The translations under genes and the position numbers were made by a program. 8,758 nt of DNA from Kmv34 sp964524965 (GTDB taxonomy: Bacteria; Aerophobota; Aerophobia; Aerophobales; B3-G15). The notes below the pieces were generated by a model. It was not told where the DNA came from. It saw nothing but the letters and a program-made list of their open reading frames with translations, and made no database searches. Position 1 is the first letter of the stretch. Each line of letters begins with the position of its first letter. The DNA lies in the NCBI GenBank assembly GCA_964524965.1, contig CAZGDY010000074.1, positions 1-8,758 on the forward strand. Direction: 5' to 3'. Of this stretch, positions 1 through 7,020 are shown one piece after another.

Positions 1-45
1 TTTAATGAAAGAGTTGAATAATAAATGAAAATAAACTCAAAATCT

Positions 46-50
46 GGAGG
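46..50 (+). promoter_or_regulatory. Ribosome binding site for the 35-codon ORF
   Basis: GGAGG lies eight bases before the ATG at 59, which is ideal Shine-Dalgarno strength and spacing. It is the main reason to take the very short reading frame behind it seriously. It could also be the leftover initiation region of a larger gene that has since been broken. Confidence 0.5.
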
Positions 51-58
51 TTATAGGG

Positions 59-166
59 ATGGAACTTGAGATTATAATTGGAATAATACTGGTAGCGGCT
101 GCTTTAAGTGTTATCGTTTTTTTAGCTATCTGGAGCCGAAATATGCGACATCACGCAACTTCTTAA
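59..166 (+). CDS. Possible 35-residue single-pass membrane microprotein
   Basis: The reading frame starts at ATG 59 behind a strong GGAGG and ends at TAA 164-166. The product has an acidic start (MELE), one hydrophobic helix at about residues 5-24 and a short basic tail (W-S-R-N-M-R-H-H), so it would sit in the membrane with the C-terminus in the cytoplasm. I do not recognise the family. Small helices like this accompany some transporters, and upstream frames closing at 19-21 or 26-28 could be the end of a preceding gene. Against a free-standing gene, the DNA directly downstream carries a Usp-domain tail in the -1 frame. These codons may therefore be the front of one frameshifted or internally deleted gene. 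Real translation is plausible; the function is unknown. Confidence 0.4.
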   Translation: MELEIIIGIILVAAALSVIVFLAIWSRNMRHHATS

Positions 167-348
167 AAACTCTTCTTAAAGAAGCAGAGCAGTACGATTT
201 AGTTGTTATTGGCGCTTCCCGAGAAAAATTATTTCAGCAAATAATCATGGGAACTTTACCCGAGGAATTTGCTCGGCGTTGTCAAAAACCACTAGTTTTA
301 GCAAAGGCTTCACAGCCAGTTAAATCCTTCCTAAAAAAATGGATATAA
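142..348 (+). pseudogene. C-terminal remnant of a UspA domain (likely transporter-Usp fusion)
   Basis: In the frame ending at TAA 346-348 the translation contains YDLVVIGAS, then G-T-L-P-E-E and A-R-R-C-Q-K-P-L-V-L. This is the end of a universal-stress-protein fold: the strand before the ATP-binding loop, the G-x-[IL]-P-E-x-[VF]-A helix and the last strand. The tail after the fold, ending in F-L-K-K-W-I, resembles the ends of amino-acid permeases or chloride channels with a fused cytoplasmic Usp domain. Only about 65 of the usual 140 Usp residues are present. The frame is open back to 70 but has no ATG, GTG or TTG before the conserved part, so it cannot start by itself. It is best read as a decayed, deleted or frameshifted gene. 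A sequencing error near 150-165 joining it to the ORF at 59 is an alternative. Confidence 0.5.
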
Positions 349-404
349 GAAAACGAAATAAAATTATCTTACTTTTTTCAATATTTTTAGATTTGATCTG
401 TTAA

Positions 405-433
405 TTTACTTATATGATAAAAGCTGATATAAT
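405..433 (+). promoter_or_regulatory. Sigma-A/70-type promoter for the sensor phosphatase
   Basis: TTTACT at 405-410 and a perfect TATAAT at 428-433 are separated by 17 bases. TG at 425-426 makes the -10 an extended one. Transcription would start near 440, giving a leader of about 130 bases before the ATG at 571. Found by eye against the consensus. Confidence 0.5.
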
Positions 434-570
434 CAACAATAAACCTAATCAAAGATAAGTCTTTTTCTAAAAATTTGCTAAAATTCACTTTCAGGCCCTT
501 TTAATTAGGTCTAATAGTATTGGAGTAAAGAAGGTTAAAAACTTAAATTATTATCATCCCGGGATTGAAA

Positions 571-1657
571 ATGATACTGAAAATAAAAATAAGAACTAAA
601 ATACTAACAGTTTTCTTAGCTCTTTCACTTATTTCTCTTACCTTGTTTGGCTACCTTGCAATTAATCAGATAAAAGAGGTAGGCAACTATGCCTTGAAAA
701 GTAGCAGCTCTCTGGGAGATCGTGCAGTTGACAATAGTGCAAAAGCTTTGGAATCTCAAGCCGAGGAATACATGCTTCGTTTGGCAATAGACCAGGCCAC
801 TATCAGTAACGCGTTATTTGAAAAGGTTGAGGGAGAAGTTCATACCACAGTGAGATTTGCCACTGATCTTTGGAATAATCGCTCTTCACTTGGATATCAA
901 CCCTTATATTCCCAGGAAGAAACTCCAGAGGATGTGTATGCAACATCAGCATATGTGTTAGCACCAAATGTTGATGCTGAAGAGGCAACAAAAGAATTGA
1001 GGATATGGAGTAACTTAAATAAGATTTTTATACCTATTCATGCTAACGATCCTAACTTGACCTGGATTTATATTGGAACGGAATCTGGCATTCTTCAATT
1101 GTATCCCTGGGCCTCTGGGATAGATCCTTCATTTGACCCCAGAGTTCGCACCTGGTACACAAAGGCAAAAGAAACTGGCCAAATTAGCTGGTCGGAGCCC
1201 TACATTGATGTGGTTGCTGGTGCATTAATGATTTCCTGCTCAAAACCTGTTTATGATTCAAAACAGAACCTCGTTGGTGTAGTAGCAGTAGATGTAACCA
1301 CAAAAACAATTAATCAAAAAATTATCAATCTTCGGGTTGGAGAACTTGGATATGCTTTTTTAATGGATAACAATGGAAAAATTATTGCTCGTCCGGGGTT
1401 ATCTTCCGGAGACCAAAGATGGGACGAAACTTTCAAAGCAGAGAATATGCTCGAGACCGATAATTTAGAATTGAGAAAAATAGCAAAAAATATGACCATT
1501 GGCAAAAGCGGAATTGCCCGATGCAATTTTGAGGATGGTATAAAATATATCGCTTATGCTCCCATCGTTTCTGCAAATTGGAGTATAGGCCTAGTGATGC
1601 CCGTTAAAGAAATAATAGCCCCAGCATTAGCCACAAAAAGTCAAATATTTTCCATCA
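571..1657 (+). CDS. Sensor phosphatase, N-terminal part (dCache domain), cut by gap
   Basis: This is the first 362 residues of a membrane-bound sensor; the rest is at 1758-2846. A basic N-terminus and one membrane helix (about residues 10-30) precede a large extracytoplasmic double-Cache domain (about 40-345). The membrane-distal module shows the typical D-P-R-x-R-T-W-Y (189-196), S-E-P-Y-I-D (208-213) and V-V-A-V-D (237-241). The membrane-proximal module has G-E-L-G-Y-A-F-L-M-D-x-x-G-K. R193, W195, Y196, Y211, D213 and D241 match the spacing of the amino-acid-binding dCache motif as I recall it, with F188 in place of the expected Tyr. This suggests an amino acid or amine ligand. ATG 571 is preferred over the in-frame TTG at 565; neither has a strong ribosome binding site (only GGGA at 561-564). 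A frame stop at 544-546 limits the 5' end. It is transcribed alone, probably from the promoter at 405-433. Confidence 0.9.
1603..1657 (+). repeat. 55-bp direct repeat, left copy (contig-end overlap)
   Basis: These 55 bases recur exactly at 1758-1812, on the other side of the N run. The two copies directly abut the gap and share the same reading frame. This is the signature of two contigs ending in a shared k-mer that were not merged, and not of a biological repeat. Confidence 0.95.
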
Positions 1658-1757
1658 NNNNNNNNNNNNNNNNNNNNNNNNNNNNNNNNNNNNNNNNNNN
1701 NNNNNNNNNNNNNNNNNNNNNNNNNNNNNNNNNNNNNNNNNNNNNNNNNNNNNNNNN
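1658..1757. other. 100-N scaffold gap, probably artefactual
   Basis: Exactly 100 N, the conventional placeholder for a gap of unknown length. Because the 55-base flanks are identical, the real sequence most likely continues from 1657 directly to 1813 with nothing missing. One hundred is not a multiple of three, so reading straight through the Ns throws the gene out of frame and creates a false end at 1770. Confidence 0.95.
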
Positions 1758-1812
1758 GTTAAAGAAATAATAGCCCCAGCATTAGCCACAAAAAGTCAAA
1801 TATTTTCCATCA
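1758..1812 (+). repeat. 55-bp direct repeat, right copy (contig-end overlap)
   Basis: Exact second copy of 1603-1657, starting at the first base after the Ns. Translated in the frame of the downstream ORF it gives the same residues (V-K-E-I-I-A-P onward) as the left copy. Confidence 0.95.
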
Positions 1813-2846
1813 CAAGAACCAGTGAGGAAAATATCGGGAGAAAGATGAAGAACATGCAAAGTACCCTTATCAGCATGTTCATTGCGATGATTGTTGTAGT
1901 CTCCGGAGTATCTTTCCTTCTTTCAAGAGCGGTTACAAGACCGATCATTGCCCTTACAAAAGGTGCTAAAACAATCGGAAAAGGAGAATTGGAATACAAA
2001 GTTGGAGTAGAAACGGGTGATGAACTGGAAGAACTGGCAAATTCCTTTAACAAAATGGCATTAGACCTTAAGGAACATATCAATGAACTACAGCGCACTA
2101 CCGCCGAGAAAGAACGTTTACAAAAAGAGTTAGAAATAGCTAAAGGCATTCAGCAAAGTTTTTTACCTAAAAACGTACCAAAGATAAAAGGAATCGAGCT
2201 TGCCGCGTTTAATCTACCGGCAAGAGAAGTAGGAGGGGATTTTTACGATTTTATTCCTATCACCAAAGATAAATGGGGTCTGGCAATAGCAGATGTTTCC
2301 GGAAAAGGTATTCCAGCTGCTTTATTCATGGCGCTGTCACGAACTTTGGTCCGGGCCAGCACAACAAGAAATCCCGCCGCCGCCGAGGCCATAGCGCAAG
2401 CAAACAAGTTAATTTTTGAAGATTCTCAATCCACCGATATGTTTGTTACCTTGTTTTACGCCATCTTAGATTCAACAAAAAAAAGTCTGAAATATGTAAA
2501 TGCCGGACATAATCCACCTCTACTTATCAGGAAAACACCGGGCGATATTGTTTTGTTAAAAGCAAAGGGAATTGCTTTGGGCGTAATAGATGACATCGAA
2601 CTCGAAGAAACAGAAATTAAACTCACAAGAGGTGATGTAATCGCTCTTTTCACCGACGGAGTAACTGAGGCGGTGGGGGAAAATAAGGAACGATTTGAGC
2701 AAGAAAGACTTACGAGGGTAATTGAAAAAAATCATGATTTATCGGCACAAAATATACTTGAGGAAATCGAGAAGGAAGTGTTAAGGTTTGCCGGTAAACA
2801 ACCCCAATTTGATGATATTACATTGATGGTATTAAAAGTTATTTAA
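1758..2846 (+). CDS. Sensor phosphatase, C-terminal part (TM2-HAMP-PP2C/SpoIIE)
   Basis: This continues the protein begun at 571; its true start is not here. ATG 1845 is only the first methionine after the gap. Numbering follows the collapsed 706-residue protein. A second membrane helix (about 381-400) leads into a HAMP linker (about 400-452, R-P-I-x-x-L-T, then D-E-L-E-E-L-A-N-S-F-N-K-M). A short coiled coil (about 453-475) and a PP2C-type SpoIIE/RsbU phosphatase domain (about 476-705) follow. Catalytic signatures are present: Q-Q-S-F-L-P, E-V-G-G-D-F-Y-D with metal ligands D505 and D508, A-D-V-S-G-K-G-I-P with D523, A-G-H-N-P-P, F-T-D-G-V-T-E and the final D-D-I-T-L-M-V. It should be an active Mn/Mg-dependent serine/threonine phosphatase controlled by the Cache domain. 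The family usually acts on an anti-sigma-factor antagonist (STAS) protein; no STAS or anti-sigma gene lies in this window, so the target is unknown. Confidence 0.93.
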   Translation, partial: VKEIIAPALATKSQIFSITRTSEENIGRKMKNMQSTLISMFIAMIVVVSGVSFLLSRAVTRPIIALTKGAKTIGKGELEYKVGVETGDELEELANSFNKMALDLKEHINELQRTTAEKERLQKELEIAKGIQQSFLPKNVPKIKGIELAAFNLPAREVGGDFYDFIPITKDKWGLAIADVSGKGIPAALFMALSRTLVRASTTRNPAAAEAIAQANKLIFEDSQSTDMFVTLFYAILDSTKKSLKYVNAGHNPPLLIRKTPGDIVLLKAKGIALGVIDDIELEETEIKLTRGDVIALFTDGVTEAVGENKERFEQERLTRVIEKNHDLSAQNILEEIEKEVLRFAGKQPQFDDITLMVLKVI

Positions 2847-2937
2847 GCTTTTATCGAAAATGTTGAAAAAGCTGGATTTAACTTCGATATTAAAAAACAG
2901 TAATTTTTATCTGAAAATGGTGCTTAATTACCAAGAA

Positions 2938-3540
2938 TCAATAAATAAGATAAAAACTAAAAGTTAGCAAAAAACCGCTAAAAATGGGAATAGTGAAATT
3001 GTCAATTTTTGGAACCATTTCAGCTAAACTTGCTCCCAGTGCTCCCAAAAGAGATGGAAGAAAAGGATGAGACATCTCAGCCCTAGTTAAGACGAGCCAA
3101 CCAAGAAAAAAACAAACAAGAAAATTTACCCCCATCGTTTTTAAAATAACACAGCGAGAATTTCTTTCTTGAGATACCTCTCTTATTATTTTAACCATGA
3201 TATCACCGATGGCCAGAAATAATATAGAAATGCAAACAATTAACCTTGTAAATAAAAGAAGGGTAACCCAACAGCCTATAATATAATAGGTTGTTGCTGC
3301 TAAGTTCGTTTTTTCCTCTTGGCGCATAATAATCCCAAAACTTCTCAGCGCTAAGCGACTAAGTTTAGGTATAAATTGGCGTAAGATATCCCCGCTCACT
3401 AAAAAAAGAGCTATTGCTCCCAAAATTATTAAGCTCCATTGCCTGCTAACCTTTGTTAGTCCATAAACTGAAACGATTGTCAATCCACTGCTAAGATGAA
3501 AAAAGCTTCTTATCACCTCAGTTTTTTGTCTTTTTTCCAT
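2938..3540 (-). CDS. Diacylglycerol/polyprenol kinase family membrane protein
   Basis: A 200-residue protein with about six membrane helices. It belongs to the SEC59/dolichol-kinase, VTE5 and CDP-dependent lipid kinase superfamily, which phosphorylates lipid alcohols such as dolichol, phytol or diacylglycerol. Signatures are R11-x3-H15-x3-G19 near the N-terminus, S-G-D-x-x-R (49-54), G112-D113, K134-T135, and a clear C-terminal A-E-x-V-P-K-I-D-N-F-T-I-P (173-185). The middle is divergent. The usual GDxxAxxxG appears as G-D-I-M-V-K-I-I-R, and the K-[ST]-x-E-G-S box is reduced to K-T-M-G-V-N, lacking the acidic residue. Membership is fairly sure, activity and substrate are not. The start at 3540 is set by AAGGAG three bases upstream of ATG on the minus strand. 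It converges on the phosphatase gene (91-bp spacer) and diverges from the nucleotidase gene. Confidence 0.75.
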   Translation of the reverse strand: MEKRQKTEVIRSFFHLSSGLTIVSVYGLTKVSRQWSLIILGAIALFLVSGDILRQFIPKLSRLALRSFGIIMRQEEKTNLAATTYYIIGCWVTLLLFTRLIVCISILFLAIGDIMVKIIREVSQERNSRCVILKTMGVNFLVCFFLGWLVLTRAEMSHPFLPSLLGALGASLAEMVPKIDNFTIPIFSGFLLTFSFYLIY

Positions 3541-3543
3541 TTT

Positions 3544-3549
3544 CTCCTT
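3544..3549 (-). promoter_or_regulatory. Ribosome binding site for the kinase-family gene
   Basis: On the minus strand this reads AAGGAG, followed by three bases and then the ATG at 3540-3538. The match is strong and the spacing slightly short. It fixes the start of the gene. Confidence 0.6.
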
Positions 3550-3611
3550 TATAAATAGCCCATAAACTAATAAACTATTTTTTTATTAAAAACAGTTCCA
3601 ATCTCGCAACT

Positions 3612-3639
3612 AAATTAGCTTTTCCTTATAAGTTGTCAA
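3612..3639 (-). promoter_or_regulatory. Weak candidate promoter for the kinase-family gene
   Basis: On the minus strand a perfect TTGACA (3639-3634) is followed after 16 bases by TAATTT (3617-3612), a poor -10 match (three of six). The -35 is convincing, the -10 is not. The leader to the start at 3540 would be about 65 bases. Confidence 0.3.
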
Positions 3640-3677
3640 GGTTTTAGTGCTAAAATTTTTAAGTACTTTATCAAAAG

Positions 3678-3708
3678 TTGACTTAGCAAAAAGGAGTGAT
3701 AATATAAT
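3678..3708 (+). promoter_or_regulatory. Sigma-A/70-type promoter for the nucleotidase gene
   Basis: TTGACT at 3678-3683 is followed by a perfect TATAAT at 3703-3708 with a long 19-base spacer. An overlapping TAATAT at 3700-3705 gives a 16-base spacer. Either way transcription would start near 3712-3716, around the AAAAGCTTTT palindrome at 3713-3722, leaving a leader of about 70 bases. Confidence 0.5.
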
Positions 3709-3784
3709 TTATAAAAGCTTTTGAAAGAGTACCGGTTTTAATTTTTCTTTTTTTAAAAAAAAATTCGCTAAGATTAATACCATT

Positions 3785-5611
3785 ATGAGTTGTTTAACAA
3801 TGAGGATAAATTATCTAAAATATCGAGAAGGCGGAATATTAACTAAAATCATGTATTGGCTTACAGCAATACTCACATCTTTACTAATTTTAACTGCTGT
3901 AGCTCCTGACAGGGGATGGGCGGAAAAAATTAACTTAACCATTTTACATACCAGTGATATCCATTCCCATTTAAGTGAATTCACCCGTTTAGCTACCCAG
4001 ATCGAAAAGATTAAAAAGAGCAAAGCAGAAAAAAATGAACCCGTATTGCTTCTTGATTCAGGAGATTTTATTGTCGGAACACTCTATCATTCGCTCAGCG
4101 ATACCCTGAGCCCAGAGCTTACTTTGATGAGCCTCCTTGGATATGACGCGACAACTTTAGGAAATCATGAATTAGAGTGGGGGCCTGAAACCTTAGCTAC
4201 AATCATTGATCTTGCCAGAAAAAATGGTAGTGGCTCTATAACTCCCATTGTTGCCTCTAATATTGAATTTAATTCCTTTGACTCCGGCGATGATAGCCTT
4301 AAAAAGCTCTACGATGAAGGTATTCTTAAAAATTATATTGTGAAAAAACTTCCTAACGGTTTAAAAATCGGGATTATTGGTTTATTGGGAAAATCAGCTG
4401 AAGAAGAAGCGCCTCAACCCTTACCGCTAAGATTTAAACACAGCAAGGAGTTTATTCAACATCTAGTAAAATTAGTCCGACGCAAAGGTGTTGATTTACT
4501 TATTCTTCTTTCCCATTCCGGACTAAAAGAAGACAAAAAATTAGCTCAATCAACCCAGGGTATTGACATAATCATATCCGGACATTGCCACAGTACTTTA
4601 TCTCAACCAATTATCGTTGAGGATACTCTTATAGTAGAGGCCGGTCCATATGCAAAATATCTTGGTAAATTAGAAATATCCCTGCAGGAGGAAAAAACTT
4701 ATCTGCGCAGCTATCAACTTATCCCTATTGATGATAATATTCCGGAAAATGAAAATATTCAAAAGATTATCTCCAGCTACATTCATACTATCAACAAGGA
4801 AGTATTAAATCCTATTGGACTAACATTTGATAATCCACTTGCGGAGACAAACTTTGATTTAATTGGAGAAAGAGGATATTTAATAGAAAGCAATTTAGGG
4901 GATTTAATCACTGATGCCAACCGTTTCGCTATTGACTCCTATCAACCTCAGAAGCCCGTTGACTTTGTCTTCCAGCCAAGGGGATTTATTCGTGGCAATA
5001 TTAAAAAAGGAATAATTAAAACCTCAGATGTGTTTGAAGTCCTGTCTTTCGGCATCGGACCTAATAAGAAGAAATTAGGCTACCCTTTAGTTAGTTTTTA
5101 CCTTAATGCTCAGGAGATAAGAAGAATTCTGGAAATATCTACCTATCTTGCCTCTAAAAGGGGTAGCCATTACCTTTTCCAGGTCTCAGGGATGAGGTAC
5201 TGGTACGATCCTTTGCAACTAATGTTTTGGAAAGTTGCAAGAATAGATAAAGGGGACTCCATAGCTGGGTACATCCCTCTTAATAACTCCGACACTAAAA
5301 CTCTTTACAAAGTAGGTACTAACCTTTTTTTATTAGAACTTCTCTTTATTGTCCGACAGTATGTTCCCTGGTTAGCTATAATTCCTAAGGATGACAAAGG
5401 GAATGTGATTCTCTTTAGTACAACTGACGGCCGAGAGAAAATTCTGGTGGACAAGGATCCTGTAGAAAAAGGCGTTCAAGAACTTAAAGAGTGGCAAGCA
5501 TTTATAAATTATCTTTCTCAGTTTCCCGATTTAGATGGAGACTCACTACCTGATATTCCTGAACGATACGCTAAACCACAAACACGTATCAATCAAATCT
5601 CAAAAAATTAA
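3785..5611 (+). CDS. Secreted bifunctional metallophosphatase/5'-nucleotidase
   Basis: A 608-residue exported enzyme of the UshA/5'-nucleotidase family that hydrolyses nucleotides or related phosphoesters outside the cytoplasm. Residues 24-46 look like a signal peptide (hydrophobic core 25-40, likely cleavage after G-W-A46). The calcineurin-like metallophosphatase domain has its dinuclear metal ligands: D58-x-H60, G93-D94, G126-N127-H128-E129, S-H244-S-G and G266-H267-C-H269. The C-terminal nucleotidase domain (about 340-560) starts E-S-N-L-G-D-L-I-T-D-A. It contains the subfamily-type G-I-G-P and G-Y-P-L-V segment and F465-Q-V-S-G-M-R-Y, whose Phe probably stacks on the base. The usual N-G-G-x-R is replaced by P-R-G-F-I-R. 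The tail carries D582-L-D-G-D-S-L-P-D590, a calcium-loop-like motif. No clear ribosome binding site precedes ATG 3785. ATG 3800 or 3851 are possible starts, but 3851 would lose the basic n-region of the signal peptide. Confidence 0.9.
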   Translation: MSCLTMRINYLKYREGGILTKIMYWLTAILTSLLILTAVAPDRGWAEKINLTILHTSDIHSHLSEFTRLATQIEKIKKSKAEKNEPVLLLDSGDFIVGTLYHSLSDTLSPELTLMSLLGYDATTLGNHELEWGPETLATIIDLARKNGSGSITPIVASNIEFNSFDSGDDSLKKLYDEGILKNYIVKKLPNGLKIGIIGLLGKSAEEEAPQPLPLRFKHSKEFIQHLVKLVRRKGVDLLILLSHSGLKEDKKLAQSTQGIDIIISGHCHSTLSQPIIVEDTLIVEAGPYAKYLGKLEISLQEEKTYLRSYQLIPIDDNIPENENIQKIISSYIHTINKEVLNPIGLTFDNPLAETNFDLIGERGYLIESNLGDLITDANRFAIDSYQPQKPVDFVFQPRGFIRGNIKKGIIKTSDVFEVLSFGIGPNKKKLGYPLVSFYLNAQEIRRILEISTYLASKRGSHYLFQVSGMRYWYDPLQLMFWKVARIDKGDSIAGYIPLNNSDTKTLYKVGTNLFLLELLFIVRQYVPWLAIIPKDDKGNVILFSTTDGREKILVDKDPVEKGVQELKEWQAFINYLSQFPDLDGDSLPDIPERYAKPQTRINQISKN

Positions 5612-5676
5612 GATAAAATAATTGTAGATTATAAAAAATAATTTTTCTTTTGAGATAACACAACTTCAAAAATATT

Positions 5677-6867
5677 TTAGCTAACTTTCTTAGCTAAAAA
5701 ATAACGCAGATATATCAAAATACCGATCCCCCCAACACTAATAAGAGGAATTAAAAGAACACCATTAGCAACACCTATCCGCTGAGAAGTAATTCCAATT
5801 AACCAGGGAAAAAACACACACCCCACACCTATACTGGCAGTCGAGATTCCAGTCATAAACCCAATATTTTCGGGGAAAATATTTCCTCCAAGAGCAAATA
5901 ACCCAGGAGAAATAAAGGAAAAAAATAACCCCGAAGCTAATAAAAATAGAACAATTAAAATCCCTTGGGGGCACAAAAAGCTAAGAGCAGTAAACAAAGT
6001 TACCCCCCCTGCCCCTACAATTAAGGATAAAGATAAATTAGTTTTATGAAGAAAACGACTGTATAATGCCCTTCCGCAAATCATACTCAACCAAAAAATA
6101 GAAACACTATAGCTTGCTACGGCAGGAGAAACACCTCGTACCCTTGTCAAAAATAGTGGTATCCAGGAAAAAAAAGAAACTTGCCCCCCGACAAGAATAA
6201 AATTAGCCAAAGCAAGCAGCCAAAAAAAAGGCGATTTTATTAACTGCTTTTTAAGAGAACTACTGCGTACTTTTGCCGTTTTAGAAAACAAAATACCCCG
6301 ATATAGCTTTTTCCTTGAAAAAATTATCGTAAAGGGGAAAAAAAGAAGGGCCAGTAAAAAATAAACCATATACCACTTGAAGTCATAGGTAAGAATAGCA
6401 CCCACCAGCAAAGGACCGGCAAAAGCTCCCAATCCAAAAAACACCATAGAAATATTTAAATATTTTGTCCTATTTTGCCCGTACATTTCGGAAAATAGCG
6501 AATTTATACTGGGATGTAACAACCCTGCGCCCAACCCTGCGAAAAATAATAAAAACAAAATTATTTTCCCATTACCATAAAATAAAACGATAGCCAATAA
6601 GCTTAAAAATAAAACTAAAGGGGGAAAGGTCAATAAGGAGCGAGTCTTGTGAATGCGCCAAACAAAAGAAAATATAAAATTTGCGGAAAGAAACCCTAAA
6701 GAGCGAAGCACCACCGGAAATGCGGCTCGAGATATTTCCCAGTGGTAAAAATCGGCCATAGGAACTAACAAAGGCGCTAAGGAACCAGAGACAATACCCA
6801 AGCAGACCATTGCTAACCAGGAAAAAACCTTAAGTTGTTGATTATATAAATCAGAATTTTGAGGCAT
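5677..6867 (-). CDS. MFS transporter, 12 transmembrane helices
   Basis: A 396-residue major facilitator superfamily carrier of normal length. Two six-helix bundles (about residues 13-182 and 214-392) are joined by a basic cytoplasmic loop (about 184-211, rich in Lys and Arg). The superfamily's loop motif between helices 2 and 3 is degenerate (W-R-I-H-K-T-R, 70-76). Its second-half counterpart is C-G-R-A-L-Y-S-R-F (264-272). Helix 4-5 features such as G-L-G-A-G-L-L-H-P-S-I-N (111-122) and F-G-L-G-A-F-A-G-P (144-152) recall the fucose/glucose-proton symporter branch, but substrate cannot be read from sequence. ATG 6867 has no ribosome binding site. No better in-frame start exists without losing helix 1. 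It converges with the nucleotidase gene (65-bp spacer) and diverges from the ACT-MBL gene, with which it shares a control region. Confidence 0.9.
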   Translation of the reverse strand: MPQNSDLYNQQLKVFSWLAMVCLGIVSGSLAPLLVPMADFYHWEISRAAFPVVLRSLGFLSANFIFSFVWRIHKTRSLLTFPPLVLFLSLLAIVLFYGNGKIILFLLFFAGLGAGLLHPSINSLFSEMYGQNRTKYLNISMVFFGLGAFAGPLLVGAILTYDFKWYMVYFLLALLFFPFTIIFSRKKLYRGILFSKTAKVRSSSLKKQLIKSPFFWLLALANFILVGGQVSFFSWIPLFLTRVRGVSPAVASYSVSIFWLSMICGRALYSRFLHKTNLSLSLIVGAGGVTLFTALSFLCPQGILIVLFLLASGLFFSFISPGLFALGGNIFPENIGFMTGISTASIGVGCVFFPWLIGITSQRIGVANGVLLIPLISVGGIGILIYLRYFLAKKVS

Positions 6868-6924
6868 ATTTAAAAATAGTGTTATCTAACAATTTTTTAA
6901 TTTTTAAAAACGACAACAAATCAC

Positions 6925-6952
6925 ATTTTAAACAACTTTAGCATATTGTCAA
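6925..6952 (-). promoter_or_regulatory. Sigma-A/70-type promoter for the MFS gene
   Basis: On the minus strand a perfect TTGACA (6952-6947), a 16-base spacer and TAAAAT (6930-6925, five of six). Transcription would start near 6918 and leave a leader of about 50 bases before the ATG at 6867. Confidence 0.6.
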
Positions 6953-7020
6953 AATTAACAAATAATTTCCTTAAATTATTAGGACTACTTTTTCTGAATA
7001 AATCAAAACAGCAACCATGA

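Noticed and set aside
1658..1770. Phosphatase N-terminal ORF running through the Ns to a stop at 1770
   Set aside because: The end is produced by reading 100 placeholder bases, which shift the frame by one; the real gene continues to 2846.
2846..2873. Rho-independent terminator after the phosphatase gene
   Set aside because: AGCTTTT and AAAAGCT can pair, but the stem is AT-rich, the loop is 14 bases and no T run follows.
2847..2900. In-frame extension of the phosphatase beyond its TAA
   Set aside because: The frame stays open for about 17 codons after the stop, but the PP2C domain already ends normally at the D-D-I-T-L-M-V strand and the extra residues match no known part of the family.
3642..3655. 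CIRCE element (HrcA operator)
   Set aside because: AGTGCTAA resembles the right half of CIRCE, but no TTAGCACTC left half occurs nine bases upstream, and neither flanking gene is a chaperone gene.
5612..5676. Bidirectional terminator between the convergent nucleotidase and MFS genes
   Set aside because: Only five-base AT-only inverted repeats are visible (for example ATAAT/ATTAT), which are expected by chance in such AT-rich sequence.
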